Below, one piece after another: positions 1 through 8,447 of a DNA stretch of 64,000 nucleotides. This stretch comes from Thermoplasmata archaeon (GTDB lineage Archaea > Thermoplasmatota > Thermoplasmata > Lutacidiplasmatales > UBA184), in assembly GCA_021817245.1 (NCBI GenBank), contig JAKAVQ010000006.1, positions 1 to 64,000 of the forward strand, given 5' to 3'. The position numbers and the translations under genes were made by a program. Below the pieces are notes generated by a model. It did no database searches. It saw nothing but the letters and a program-made list of their open reading frames with translations, and was not told where the DNA came from. Each line of letters opens with the position of its first letter. Position 1 is the first letter of the stretch.

Positions 1-73
1 TCCAGTGCGTTCTCGAGCGCCAGGAAGCCCACGTCGCCCTCGCTTGGCGAGGGCGCGCGGGGCCGGAAAGACC

Positions 74-529
74 TTACGCTCGAGCAGAATCGGGTCCCTC
101 GGGTGGTTCAGAAAGGTGAATGCCTACGGCGTCGGTGAGCAACGCCGCCGAATTGGCGAAGAGGAACGCCGCTCCGACCGCCTGCACCAGTCGGAACCCG
201 ACGAGTTCCCACGCCCCGGTCGTGCCGGCGCTCGGGGTGAAGAACAAGAGGACCGAGCCAGCGGTGAAAATCGCGAATCCCAGATTGTAGATCCGTGCAC
301 GGCCGTGGATGTCGGCGAGGCGGCCCGCGTTTACCAGCAGGACGGCCGTCACCACGCCGTAGCCGAGAAGCAACCAGATCAGGATCTCGAAGCTCGACGC
401 GTTGAACGGGTTCACGTCGAGGCCCCGGAAGATGACGGGGATCGAGATCAGAAGGATCGTTCCGTTGATCGACGCCATCAGTCCGCCGATCGTTGTGTTG
501 GAGAGAACGACCCACTTGTAGGCGACCAT
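74..529 (-). pseudogene. Truncated DHA2-type MFS transporter (N-terminal ~135 aa only)
   Basis: MVAYKWVVLSNTTIGGLMASINGTILLISIPVIF...ELVGFRLVQAVGAAFLFANSAALLTDA aligns by eye with the full-length MFS at 8448-9896, then goes off-family and stops within about 20 codons. Confidence 0.7.
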
Positions 530-548
530 GAACCGAACCCCCGGCTTC

Positions 549-1034
549 TCAGGGCGTTTCCGGCCCTGCCAGCGCCCAGCGTAGCTCCGCGACTCCCCGG
601 CGGAGCCCTTGGCGAGCCTGGGGGGAGATCATGACCCCTAGGCCCCGAAGCGCCCTCTTCTGGTCTTCCTTGGCCCGGCGAAGGAGTTGGTGTCCCGATT
701 CGGTGAGCGACGCGACACGGGAACGACGATCGGTGGGGTGGGCGGCGAGCCGGATCAGACCTCGCTGCGCGAGGCGTCGCGCGAGATCCGTCGTGGCGGC
801 GGGGGTTACCCCAAGAGTCCGCGTTATCGACTTCAGCGGAACGGGACTCTGCGCGCACACCGCAAGCGCGCCGTACTCGGAAAGGAGAAGTCCGGAAGGG
901 CCGAGGGCCGCTTGAGTCGCGCCCCGGAGGAGCTGATACAGTTCACGGACCGAGTCCCACGGGGGCTCCACGGACCCCGGTCGAGGGGACGTCCTGCTCT
1001 CGAGCCCGCGGGAGACTACGGCGCTCGTTGCCAT
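549..1034 (-). CDS. MarR family transcriptional regulator
   Basis: 161 aa; winged-helix pattern LKSITRTLGVTPAATTDLARRLAQRGLIRLAAHPTDRRSRVASLTESG; same strand and immediately upstream of the MFS fragment. Confidence 0.85.
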   Translation of the reverse strand: MATSAVVSRGLESRTSPRPGSVEPPWDSVRELYQLLRGATQAALGPSGLLLSEYGALAVCAQSPVPLKSITRTLGVTPAATTDLARRLAQRGLIRLAAHPTDRRSRVASLTESGHQLLRRAKEDQKRALRGLGVMISPQARQGLRRGVAELRWALAGPETP

Positions 1035-1061
1035 GGGCCGGGATACGAGTCGGTGGAATAT

Positions 1062-1073
1062 TAAGACGTCTTA
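1062..1073. promoter_or_regulatory. Perfect 12-bp palindrome TAAGACGTCTTA, candidate MarR operator
   Basis: Lies 28 bp upstream of the MarR ATG (1034), where the TATA box of a leaderless archaeal transcript would be. Confidence 0.6.
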
Positions 1074-1604
1074 GTTCGTGGAGCAGACGGGACGTCGAGA
1101 GCAACTTCGGAGTATCGGACGCGCACGGCTGGGTACGGTACGCGGCGACGAGAATGACGGAGTCACTGCCGAGAAGGGGCCGCGCGGTGGAAGAGCGTCC
1201 TCGGATACCCGTGACCAACGGATCCACGGAGTGGGTTTGGGGTAGGCCGGGAGGGATGTTCTGACGTGCCCCTCGAGCCGGACCGCGCCCTCGACACGTA
1301 CGCCGGCCCGCCCGGCGATCGTGCTGCCCCGCATCCATCCGGCCGCCTGCGGGAGCCGGAATTTCGGAGGGACGGCCAAGGCGCGCGAGGAGCAACGGCC
1401 ATGGGCGGCGCGCGAGCACGACCGCCAGCAGCGCGAGCGACGCGGCGTAGCGGGGAACACGGCGGGTCGCGAGTCGAAGGGCGCGCTCGTCGTGAACCGA
1501 TTCCCGCAACGCGACCGCGACTCGAGTCGGGTCCGTTCCGCTCGTCGACGGAGCGAGCGAGGAGGAAGGGCCCAAGACCGGTCGAAACGCTCCCTGACAT
1601 AATC

Positions 1605-1620
1605 AAGTGTCTTAACACTT
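1605..1620. promoter_or_regulatory. Inverted repeat AAGTGT-CTTA-ACACTT, candidate second operator
   Basis: 6-bp arms with 4-nt spacer; bottom strand reads AAGTGTTAAGACACTT and shares TAAGAC with the 1062-1073 palindrome. Confidence 0.45.
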
Positions 1621-1756
1621 CCAATCTTTAGGGCGGGTTCTGTCGATGGGCTTCGCTGCTCCGCTCGCGGGACCACCTCCGCCACGGTGCGGAGTCCCGT
1701 CCGGTCGGGGCGTCTTGACGGAAGGTTCTTGACTCGCGATCCCGAAGTCAGTCCCG

Positions 1757-2965
1757 ATGACCGCAGACATTCCGACCGCGGCCGACCTGATGCGACGTGC
1801 GCCGGTCACGATCGGCCAGGGCGCGTCGGTGCACGAAGCGCTCGCCGCGATGCGTCGCCGGGGGGTCCACGAGATCCCGGTGCTCGACGGACGAACGTAT
1901 CGCGGGATGGTCTCGCTGGACGATATCGCGCTCCGCACGAACCTCGCCCTCTCGACGAAGGTCGAGAATTTGCTCTCCTTGCCGCCGCGGCTCGCCCCGG
2001 AAGAGCCCTGGGGCGAGGTCGCCGCCCAGTTGCTCCGGTCCGGAGCTCGGGCGGCGCCCGTGATCGGGCCCTCCGAGCTGCTGCTCGGGCTCGTATCGCG
2101 GAGCGATGTACTGAGGGTGCTACCGTCGGTCGGCGCGCCGGCGGAACTCTATGCCGAGACGGTCATGGGCCCGATGTCGGAGTCGGTCGACGAGCGGAGC
2201 GGGATCGGAACGCTCATCGGGCTCGTCCGCAACGATCCCCCGATCGCAATCGTCGATCGTAGGGGACGACTCCAGGGTTCGGTCGGCATCGCGGATCTCT
2301 CGCGGGCCTTCTGGCGACCGAAGCGCGCCGGCCGAGGAGACCTTCCGAGGGAAGGCGCCGACCGCGGACAGGTGCTCGGGGTGGAGGCGCGGTCGATCAT
2401 GCGGACTCCCCCGGTCGCCGTGTCCCCCGAGACTTCGGTCCGCGCGGTGGTGGCCCGCATGCTGCGGGAGCGAGTATCGTCGGTCTTCGTCGTACGCGAC
2501 GACCGGCCGATCGGGGTGGTGACCCAGACCGACCTCCTTGCGCTCGCCGTGGGAGGGCATCCGACTCGGCGCCCGAGGGACCGTGTGCTCGTCCAGCTCC
2601 ACGGCTTCCCGCTCCGCGAGGACCCGGAGCTCGTCGCCGACGTCGACGCCGTCGTCGAGCGGGGCCTATCGAGGATCCGGCGACGGCTGCCGATCGCGCT
2701 CCTCGACCTCCACCTCGTGCCGCAGGGGATCCACCGCGCGGGCCATGTGACCGTCTCGGCGCGTCTGCACACTCCGCAGGCGATCCTGCACGCCGAACAG
2801 ACCTCTTGGGACGTCCGGAGCGGGGTCGCCGAGGTTTTGTCTCAGCTCGACCGCCAGGGCCGGGCGCTCGCCGAGCGCCGCCGTCGCTACGCCCGGATCC
2901 GGGTCGAGCGTCGGCACGCTCGGGAGACGGCGGTTCTTCCGTCCGAGCCGCTAGTGGCACCGTAG
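1757..2965 (+). CDS. Four-CBS-domain protein with C-terminal HPF/YfiA-like domain
   Basis: 402 aa; repeated CBS patterns (ADLMRRAPVTIGQGASVHEALAAMRRRGVHEIPVLDG, ARSIMRTPPVAVSPETSVRAVVARMLRERVSSVFVV); C-terminus VLVQLHGFPLREDPELVADVDAVVERGLSRIRRRL...VSARLHTPQAILHAEQTSWDVRSGVAEVLSQLDRQ resembles HPF. Confidence 0.8.
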   Translation: MTADIPTAADLMRRAPVTIGQGASVHEALAAMRRRGVHEIPVLDGRTYRGMVSLDDIALRTNLALSTKVENLLSLPPRLAPEEPWGEVAAQLLRSGARAAPVIGPSELLLGLVSRSDVLRVLPSVGAPAELYAETVMGPMSESVDERSGIGTLIGLVRNDPPIAIVDRRGRLQGSVGIADLSRAFWRPKRAGRGDLPREGADRGQVLGVEARSIMRTPPVAVSPETSVRAVVARMLRERVSSVFVVRDDRPIGVVTQTDLLALAVGGHPTRRPRDRVLVQLHGFPLREDPELVADVDAVVERGLSRIRRRLPIALLDLHLVPQGIHRAGHVTVSARLHTPQAILHAEQTSWDVRSGVAEVLSQLDRQGRALAERRRRYARIRVERRHARETAVLPSEPLVAP

Positions 2966-2993
2966 GGCGACCGCGGCGCGGCCGCCGGATCCC

Positions 2994-3671
2994 CTACACG
3001 ATGCGGCGGGCCTGACGCGCGCTGTTCTCCGGCGCGAACTCGGGGTCCTCCGCGCGCCCGGCCGGATACGGAAATCGTCCCCGGGAGAGCACGTCGTCGC
3101 GAGTGACGATCCCGATCAGTCGGTCGTGATCGAGGACTGGGAGCCGGTTCACTCGGTAGCGCAGCAGCTGGCGCACCACGGTCTCGACCGTCGCGTCGGG
3201 CGGCACGGAGCGAACCCGGCGGGACATTACCCGCGAGACCGGCACGTCCCCGAGGATCTCGCGCAACTTCTTCATCGTGGCGTCGGGCCGACGTAGAAGG
3301 TACGCGAGCAGAAGCTCGAGGCTGCCGTCCGCGCCTTTCAGGCCCGCCCGCCGTGCGGCGGCGCGGCCGATGTCCCGCTCGCTCAACACCCCAACGACCC
3401 GGCCTCCCGCGTCGACCACCGGGAGGCCCGAGACATCCCTCACCCGCAGGATCTCGAGCGCGTCGAGGAGCGAGGCCCGCGAGGGGACGGTCGCCACCTG
3501 CGGGCTCATGACGTCCCGGGCGGTCGCGTTGTAGTAAAAGACCGGCCCCTCGAGCGCCCCCAGCGGAGCGAGCCGCGGACGGGGCTCGAAGCCCTTCGGG
3601 TTCCGGGGCCGAGACCGTGCGTGCGCGGTCCGTCGCACCGCGCGGATCGGGGTTGCGCCCACCATGGTCAT
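2994..3671 (-). CDS. Two-CBS-domain protein
   Basis: 225 aa; ARDVMSPQVATVPSRASLLDALEILRVRDVSGLPVVDAGGRVVGVLSERDI and VSRVMSRRVRSVPPDATVETVVRQLLRYRVNRLPVLD. Confidence 0.85.
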   Translation of the reverse strand: MTMVGATPIRAVRRTAHARSRPRNPKGFEPRPRLAPLGALEGPVFYYNATARDVMSPQVATVPSRASLLDALEILRVRDVSGLPVVDAGGRVVGVLSERDIGRAAARRAGLKGADGSLELLLAYLLRRPDATMKKLREILGDVPVSRVMSRRVRSVPPDATVETVVRQLLRYRVNRLPVLDHDRLIGIVTRDDVLSRGRFPYPAGRAEDPEFAPENSARQARRIV

Positions 3672-3816
3672 TTGGAGGGGCCCGGGGGGGATATTCGGTC
3701 CGTTGAGTTCGGTTTACGACCGGGAGTCCGGGTCCCGCTCCTCGCGCCCCCGCGCCGATCCCGCGGAACTGGGCTCGGGACTCTGCGGTCCCCCTCCTGG
3801 GGAGCGCCGGCCGCCC

Positions 3817-5139
3817 TTACCTCGGGTGTTCGAGCAGGAACCGGTCGAGCACGGCCGCGACCCGGCCCTCCCGGTCGTCGTAGTCGTAGGCGACGGTGAG
3901 GATCGGCTGAGGGACATGCACGAGCCGGTGCAGATCGACCGGGCTCCCGTCGAGCACCAGCTCGGCCTCCGAGGCACGGATCGTCGCTTCGAGCTCGTGG
4001 ACCTGCGCTTCGCCGTAGCCCATCGCCGGCAGCACGCGTCTCAGGTGGGGGTAGGTGGCATAGACCTGAGCGAGCGAGCCGACGGCCGAACGCTGGGCAT
4101 CGACGATCTCCGCGCCGTGCGCCTGGGCAACGAGGGTGGCCGCTCCGTAGGCCATCCCACCGTGCGTAAGGGTCGGCCCGTCCTCGACGACGATCACCTT
4201 ACGGCCCCGGATCCGCTCCGGGTCCGCGAGGGAGATCTTGAGCGCACCCTCGATCAGCTGGGCGCGTGGGTTCGCCCGGGCGGCGCTCTCCTCGACCGAG
4301 CGCACGTCCTCGGGCTTCGCGGAATCCGTCTTGCTGACCACGATCACGTCGGCCTTCCGGAAGTTCGCTTCCCCGGGATGGTAGGAGAGCTCGTGACCGG
4401 CCCGATGCGGGTCCGCGACGACGAAATGGAGATCCGGTGCGAAGAAGGGGAGGTCGTTGTTCCCTCCGTCCCAGAGAACGAGGTCCGCCTCTTTCTCCGC
4501 CGCCCGCAGGATCCGCTCGTAGTCGACTCCGGCGAAGACGATCGCCCCCTCACGGAGATGCGGTTCGTACTCCTCGCGCTCCTCGATCGTGCAGTTCGCG
4601 CGGTCGAGGTCCTCGAGCGTCGCGAACCGCTGGACGGCCTGCGCCTCGAGGTCCCCGTACGGCATCGGGTGGCGGACGATCGCGACCCTCCGCCCCTTCG
4701 CGCGGAGGTAGCGGGAGACATATCGGGTCAGCGGGCTCTTCCCCGCCCCTGTCCGCACGGCGCAGATGCTGATCACTGGCCTCGAAGAGCGGAGCTCGGT
4801 CTCCCGCGGTCCGGGGAGCAAAAAGCTCGCCCCGGCCGCGAGCGCGATCGATGCCTTGTGCATCACTTCGAGATGCGGAAGGTCGGAGTACGACAGGACG
4901 ACCAGGTCGACGTTCTCGCGGCGAACGAGGTCCGTCAGCCCCGCTTCGGGCACGATCGGGATCCCGTGCGGATAGCCGGGGCCGGCGAGCGAGCTCGGAT
5001 AGGCGCGTCCGCTAATGTTGGGGATCTGGGCCGCCGTGAACGCCACGACTTCGTAGGCCTGGTTTCCGCGGTAGAGCAGGTTGAAATTGTGGAAATCGCG
5101 GCCGGCGGCTCCCATCAGAACGACCCGGGTACGCTTCAT
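3817..5139 (-). CDS. cpgS: Cyclic 2,3-diphosphoglycerate synthetase
   Basis: 440 aa; MKRTRVVLMGAAGRDFHNFN, P-loop-like ICAVRTGAGKSPLTRYVSRYL, VIVVEDGPTLTHGGMAYGA are typical of the cDPG synthetase family. Confidence 0.85.
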   Translation of the reverse strand: MKRTRVVLMGAAGRDFHNFNLLYRGNQAYEVVAFTAAQIPNISGRAYPSSLAGPGYPHGIPIVPEAGLTDLVRRENVDLVVLSYSDLPHLEVMHKASIALAAGASFLLPGPRETELRSSRPVISICAVRTGAGKSPLTRYVSRYLRAKGRRVAIVRHPMPYGDLEAQAVQRFATLEDLDRANCTIEEREEYEPHLREGAIVFAGVDYERILRAAEKEADLVLWDGGNNDLPFFAPDLHFVVADPHRAGHELSYHPGEANFRKADVIVVSKTDSAKPEDVRSVEESAARANPRAQLIEGALKISLADPERIRGRKVIVVEDGPTLTHGGMAYGAATLVAQAHGAEIVDAQRSAVGSLAQVYATYPHLRRVLPAMGYGEAQVHELEATIRASEAELVLDGSPVDLHRLVHVPQPILTVAYDYDDREGRVAAVLDRFLLEHPR

Positions 5140-5256
5140 GGGCCGTCAGTCGCCGCGGGGGCCTTAAAGAGGTTCGGTCGGCCCCGAATTACCCGAGGGG
5201 CGACCCGGGGCCGAACCGCGCCGTCAGTTCTCTCCGAAACGTGACGGACCGCGAGG

Positions 5257-6342
5257 TCAGGCGCCCGTGGTCGAGCGGCCACCGGATCCCGAACGGCCCA
5301 TTCCGTCTCCCGAACGGATCGGGAAGAGCAGGACCCGACCCTCCTCCTTCGCTCCGAGGTCGTCGACCTCCTTCAGCACGCGAACGGCCTCCCGACCGTT
5401 CTCGCTCAGCCGGTACATCTCCTCGGCGTGGAGGATCAGTCCGTCCTCCTGCAGGGTGCGCAAGTGGAAGGAGAGCTTCGGCGAGTCGTCGATGCCGGCG
5501 GCCCGCATGACCTCCGTGAACGAGGTAGGACCCTCTTCCAGCCGACGCAGGATGCGGCGTCGCAGAGGGTTCGAGAGGGCGCCGAGCATGCCGTGGACGC
5601 GGGCCGCGGAGACCGCCGCCCGGATCTCGAGGACCGCCCGGTCCGGCAGGAGGCCCGGGTCGAAGCCGATCGCGACCGGTCCGCGCCCTTCGACCTTCTC
5701 GAGGACCTCTCCCAGGGCCTGGGCGATCTCCTCGGACCGGTGCAGCGTGAAGAGGCGCTCAATCCCGCCCACGACGACCGCCGGCCGGGTATGGGACTCG
5801 AAGAAGCGGAGGATCGTCTCCTGGAATCCGACCGAAGAGTCGGTGAAGGGCAGGTCGTTCGCCGTCACGCCGGGGATCGGCCGCTTCGGCGTGACCCCGA
5901 GCAGCAGCACCTCCCGATGCTCCTTCGCCCAGCGCTCCGCGAGACGCACCGGGTCGCGCTCTCCTCCGGCGCCCAGGGAGAACGCGCGCTCCTCCTGGAT
6001 CAGCTCCACGAGATGCTGGACGGACTCGGCGCGGAACGGTTTTCTTAGGTAGTCGAACGCGCCGAGCTTCATCGCCTCGACCGCCGTCTCCACGGTCGCG
6101 TAGCCCGTGATCATCACCACGTACATTCGGGGCCAGCGCTCGCGGACCTGACGCAGGAACTCGATGCCGTTCATTCGCGGCATGCGGACGTCGGAGAAGA
6201 CGGAGTCGAACTCGGCGATCTCGAGCGCCTCCAAGGCCTTCGCGGCGGAGTTCACCGACTCGACCTCGTGCCCCCAGTCGGAAAGGAGCGTCACGAGCTC
6301 CTCGCGGAACACTGCATCGTCGTCGACCACGAGGATGCGCAC
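5257..6342 (-). CDS. Response regulator: REC domain + middle domain (DUF835-like) + ArsR-like winged helix
   Basis: ILVVDDDAVFREEL...SDVRMPRMNGIEFL...LRKPF receiver; C-terminal HGMLGALSNPLRRRILRRLEEGPTSFTEVMRAAGIDDSPKLSFHLRTLQEDGLI winged helix. Start taken as GTG at 6342 (listed ORF extends to 6666 and overlaps the kinase). Confidence 0.8.
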   Translation of the reverse strand: MRILVVDDDAVFREELVTLLSDWGHEVESVNSAAKALEALEIAEFDSVFSDVRMPRMNGIEFLRQVRERWPRMYVVMITGYATVETAVEAMKLGAFDYLRKPFRAESVQHLVELIQEERAFSLGAGGERDPVRLAERWAKEHREVLLLGVTPKRPIPGVTANDLPFTDSSVGFQETILRFFESHTRPAVVVGGIERLFTLHRSEEIAQALGEVLEKVEGRGPVAIGFDPGLLPDRAVLEIRAAVSAARVHGMLGALSNPLRRRILRRLEEGPTSFTEVMRAAGIDDSPKLSFHLRTLQEDGLILHAEEMYRLSENGREAVRVLKEVDDLGAKEEGRVLLFPIRSGDGMGRSGSGGRSTTGA

Positions 6343-6353
6343 GCTCGCGGAAC

Positions 6354-7865
6354 TCAGCTGCCCATTGATAACGTTCGCGTCGGGTCCGGGATTCCGCGCT
6401 CTGGGCTCCCGGGGGAGGAGGGGTCCCGCGGCGGCGGAGGCGCGCCGTCCGCGAGGGGCAGCCGGACGTCGAAGGTCGTCCCGCGGCCGACCTCCGTCTC
6501 GAACTGGATCGTCCCCCCGTGGGACTGGAGGATCCCGTGACAGATCGCGAGCCCGAGCCCCGTTCCCTTCCCTTCGGGCTTGGTCGTGAAGAACGGCTCG
6601 AAGACGTGAGGTCGGACCTCGGGGGGGATCCCGCTGCCGGTGTCGCTGACCTGAAGATGCGCCCAATCCCGCTGAGCGAAGACCCGCACGACCACCCGGC
6701 CCGCGTTCTCCAGCGAGTCGTAGGCGTTGTTGAGGAGGTTCAGCACCACCTGGTTGAGCTGCTCGCGGTCGCCGTGCACGATCAAGGGCTCGGCCGGGAC
6801 CTCGAGGACGACCTCAACGTCGGCCGACTGCTTTCCCCGCAGGAACTCGATCGCGGTCGTGGCGAGCTCCCCGAGATCGATCGCTCCCAGCCGGGACTCC
6901 GGGCGGCGCGCGAAGTCGAGGAGGCCGCGTACGATCCGCGCGGCCGACTCCGTCTGGCTCAGGAGGGAAGTGATCCGCTCCTGGGTCCAGCGGTCGTCGG
7001 TCCTCCGCCGGATCGACTCGGCGATCAACATGATGCTCGCGAGCGGGGTATTGATCTCGTGGGCTACCCCCGCGGCGAGCTGTCCGAGCGAGTGCATCCG
7101 TTCGGAATGCATCGCCGCGCGTTCCCACGCCCGACGCTCGGTGAGGTCGACCGCAACGCCGAGGAAGTGGGTGATCCCGCCGTTCGCGTCGCGGACGGCA
7201 TTGATCGCGAGGAGCACCGGATGTTCGGCTCCTTCCCGGTCCCGGTTGATGACCTCGCCCGACCAGGAACCGACGCCGGGATCGAGCAGGTCCCGCCACA
7301 TCCGGCCGTACGTCGCTCGGTCGGTCCTCCCGCTCGCGACGAGGCTCGGACGATGGCCGATGACCTCGTCCTTACGGTACCCGTAGATCCGTTCGAACGC
7401 CGGGTTCACGTCGACGAGATAGCCGTCCCGGTCGGTGAGCTCCATCGCGTTCGTCGAGTGGAGGAACGCCTCGTAGAACAGGCGCGCGGACTCCTCGGAA
7501 GACTCGCGCAGCCGCGTCCGATCCTGCACGACGACCAGGGTCCCGGTGACCCCTCCGTGCGCGTCGGTCTGCGGATAGAACTCGGCGTCCACGAGATGGC
7601 GCCGATCCCGCTGCGCGGTCTCGAGGGCGACCCCCCGGACCTCCACCTTGCGACGCTCCTGGACCGACTCGCCGCGTGCGGCTTCCAGGCGGTGGTCCCG
7701 CCCGGAGAGGAAGTCGGTGAGCGGTCGCCCGAGCGGCTCCCCCGTCTCGCCGAGGAGGTCGCGGAACACGGGGTTCCACCGGAGGACGTGACCGTCCGGG
7801 TCCATCAGCGCGGCGCCGGTGGGCCCGCGCGAGAACGTCGCCGCGAACCAGTCGTGCTCGGCCAT
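6354..7865 (-). CDS. PAS-PAS sensor histidine kinase (soluble)
   Basis: 503 aa; HisKA LGQLAAGVAHEINTPLASIMLIAESI; HATPase NQVVLNLLNNAYDSLE, DTGSGIPPEV, GTGLGLAICHGILQSHGG. Confidence 0.92.
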   Translation of the reverse strand: MAEHDWFAATFSRGPTGAALMDPDGHVLRWNPVFRDLLGETGEPLGRPLTDFLSGRDHRLEAARGESVQERRKVEVRGVALETAQRDRRHLVDAEFYPQTDAHGGVTGTLVVVQDRTRLRESSEESARLFYEAFLHSTNAMELTDRDGYLVDVNPAFERIYGYRKDEVIGHRPSLVASGRTDRATYGRMWRDLLDPGVGSWSGEVINRDREGAEHPVLLAINAVRDANGGITHFLGVAVDLTERRAWERAAMHSERMHSLGQLAAGVAHEINTPLASIMLIAESIRRRTDDRWTQERITSLLSQTESAARIVRGLLDFARRPESRLGAIDLGELATTAIEFLRGKQSADVEVVLEVPAEPLIVHGDREQLNQVVLNLLNNAYDSLENAGRVVVRVFAQRDWAHLQVSDTGSGIPPEVRPHVFEPFFTTKPEGKGTGLGLAICHGILQSHGGTIQFETEVGRGTTFDVRLPLADGAPPPPRDPSSPGSPERGIPDPTRTLSMGS

Positions 7866-7974
7866 CGCCCCCGCTCCCCAGAAGGGTTTCGACCCACTTG
7901 AAAGCCCGGGGCGACGACGGCCGTCGGGTCAACCCGGCTTCACGAGGGGAGATATACCCCCTCCCCTGGCTGTA

Positions 7975-8385
7975 ATGGCGATGTCGGGGCCGCTCGTGAT
8001 GGTATTCCGCGAAACGCCGAGCCTCGCGGCCTCGGTGGAGCTCCTCCTCGACACCGTCGGGTTCCGGGTGGTCGGCGAAGGCTCCGTGGACGGGGCCCTC
8101 GCCCGCCTTTCGGCCGACGGCGGCGACCCCGTCAGCGCTCTCGTGATCGCCTGCAACCTCCCTCGGTCGCAGATGCTGCGGGCCTTTGCCGACCGCCTGC
8201 CCGGACCGGCCCGGTCGATGGGCGTGATCGTCGTGGGGGACCGGGCCCAGAGCGCCCGGGTCGGCTGGCCCGAGAACGTGCGGTTCGTCCGCCTTCCCTT
8301 CGATCCGAGCGCCTTCGTCGACCTTGTTACCCGCGTGGTCCGGGGACCCTCCCCCGTCGACGATTTCTTCGTGCCGGGTCCGTGA
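7975..8385 (+). CDS. Stand-alone pseudo-receiver-like protein
   Basis: 136 aa from ATG 7975; receiver-like pattern (MVFRETPSLAASVELLLDTVGFRVVGEGSVDGALARL...ALVIACNLPRSQ...FVRLPFDPSAFVDLV) lacking the acidic pair, phospho-Asp and Lys; TATA-like gatata about 23 bp upstream. Confidence 0.65.
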   Translation: MAMSGPLVMVFRETPSLAASVELLLDTVGFRVVGEGSVDGALARLSADGGDPVSALVIACNLPRSQMLRAFADRLPGPARSMGVIVVGDRAQSARVGWPENVRFVRLPFDPSAFVDLVTRVVRGPSPVDDFFVPGP

Positions 8386-8447
8386 TCAGGTAGGCGGCCC
8401 GTCGTCACGCCCGCACGCGGTCCCCGGCCGTTCGGACGGAAGGGGTG

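Noticed and set aside
3664-5244. 526-aa plus-strand ORF
   Set aside because: Antisense to cyclic-2,3-DPG synthetase, which has coherent family motifs; the plus ORF has none.
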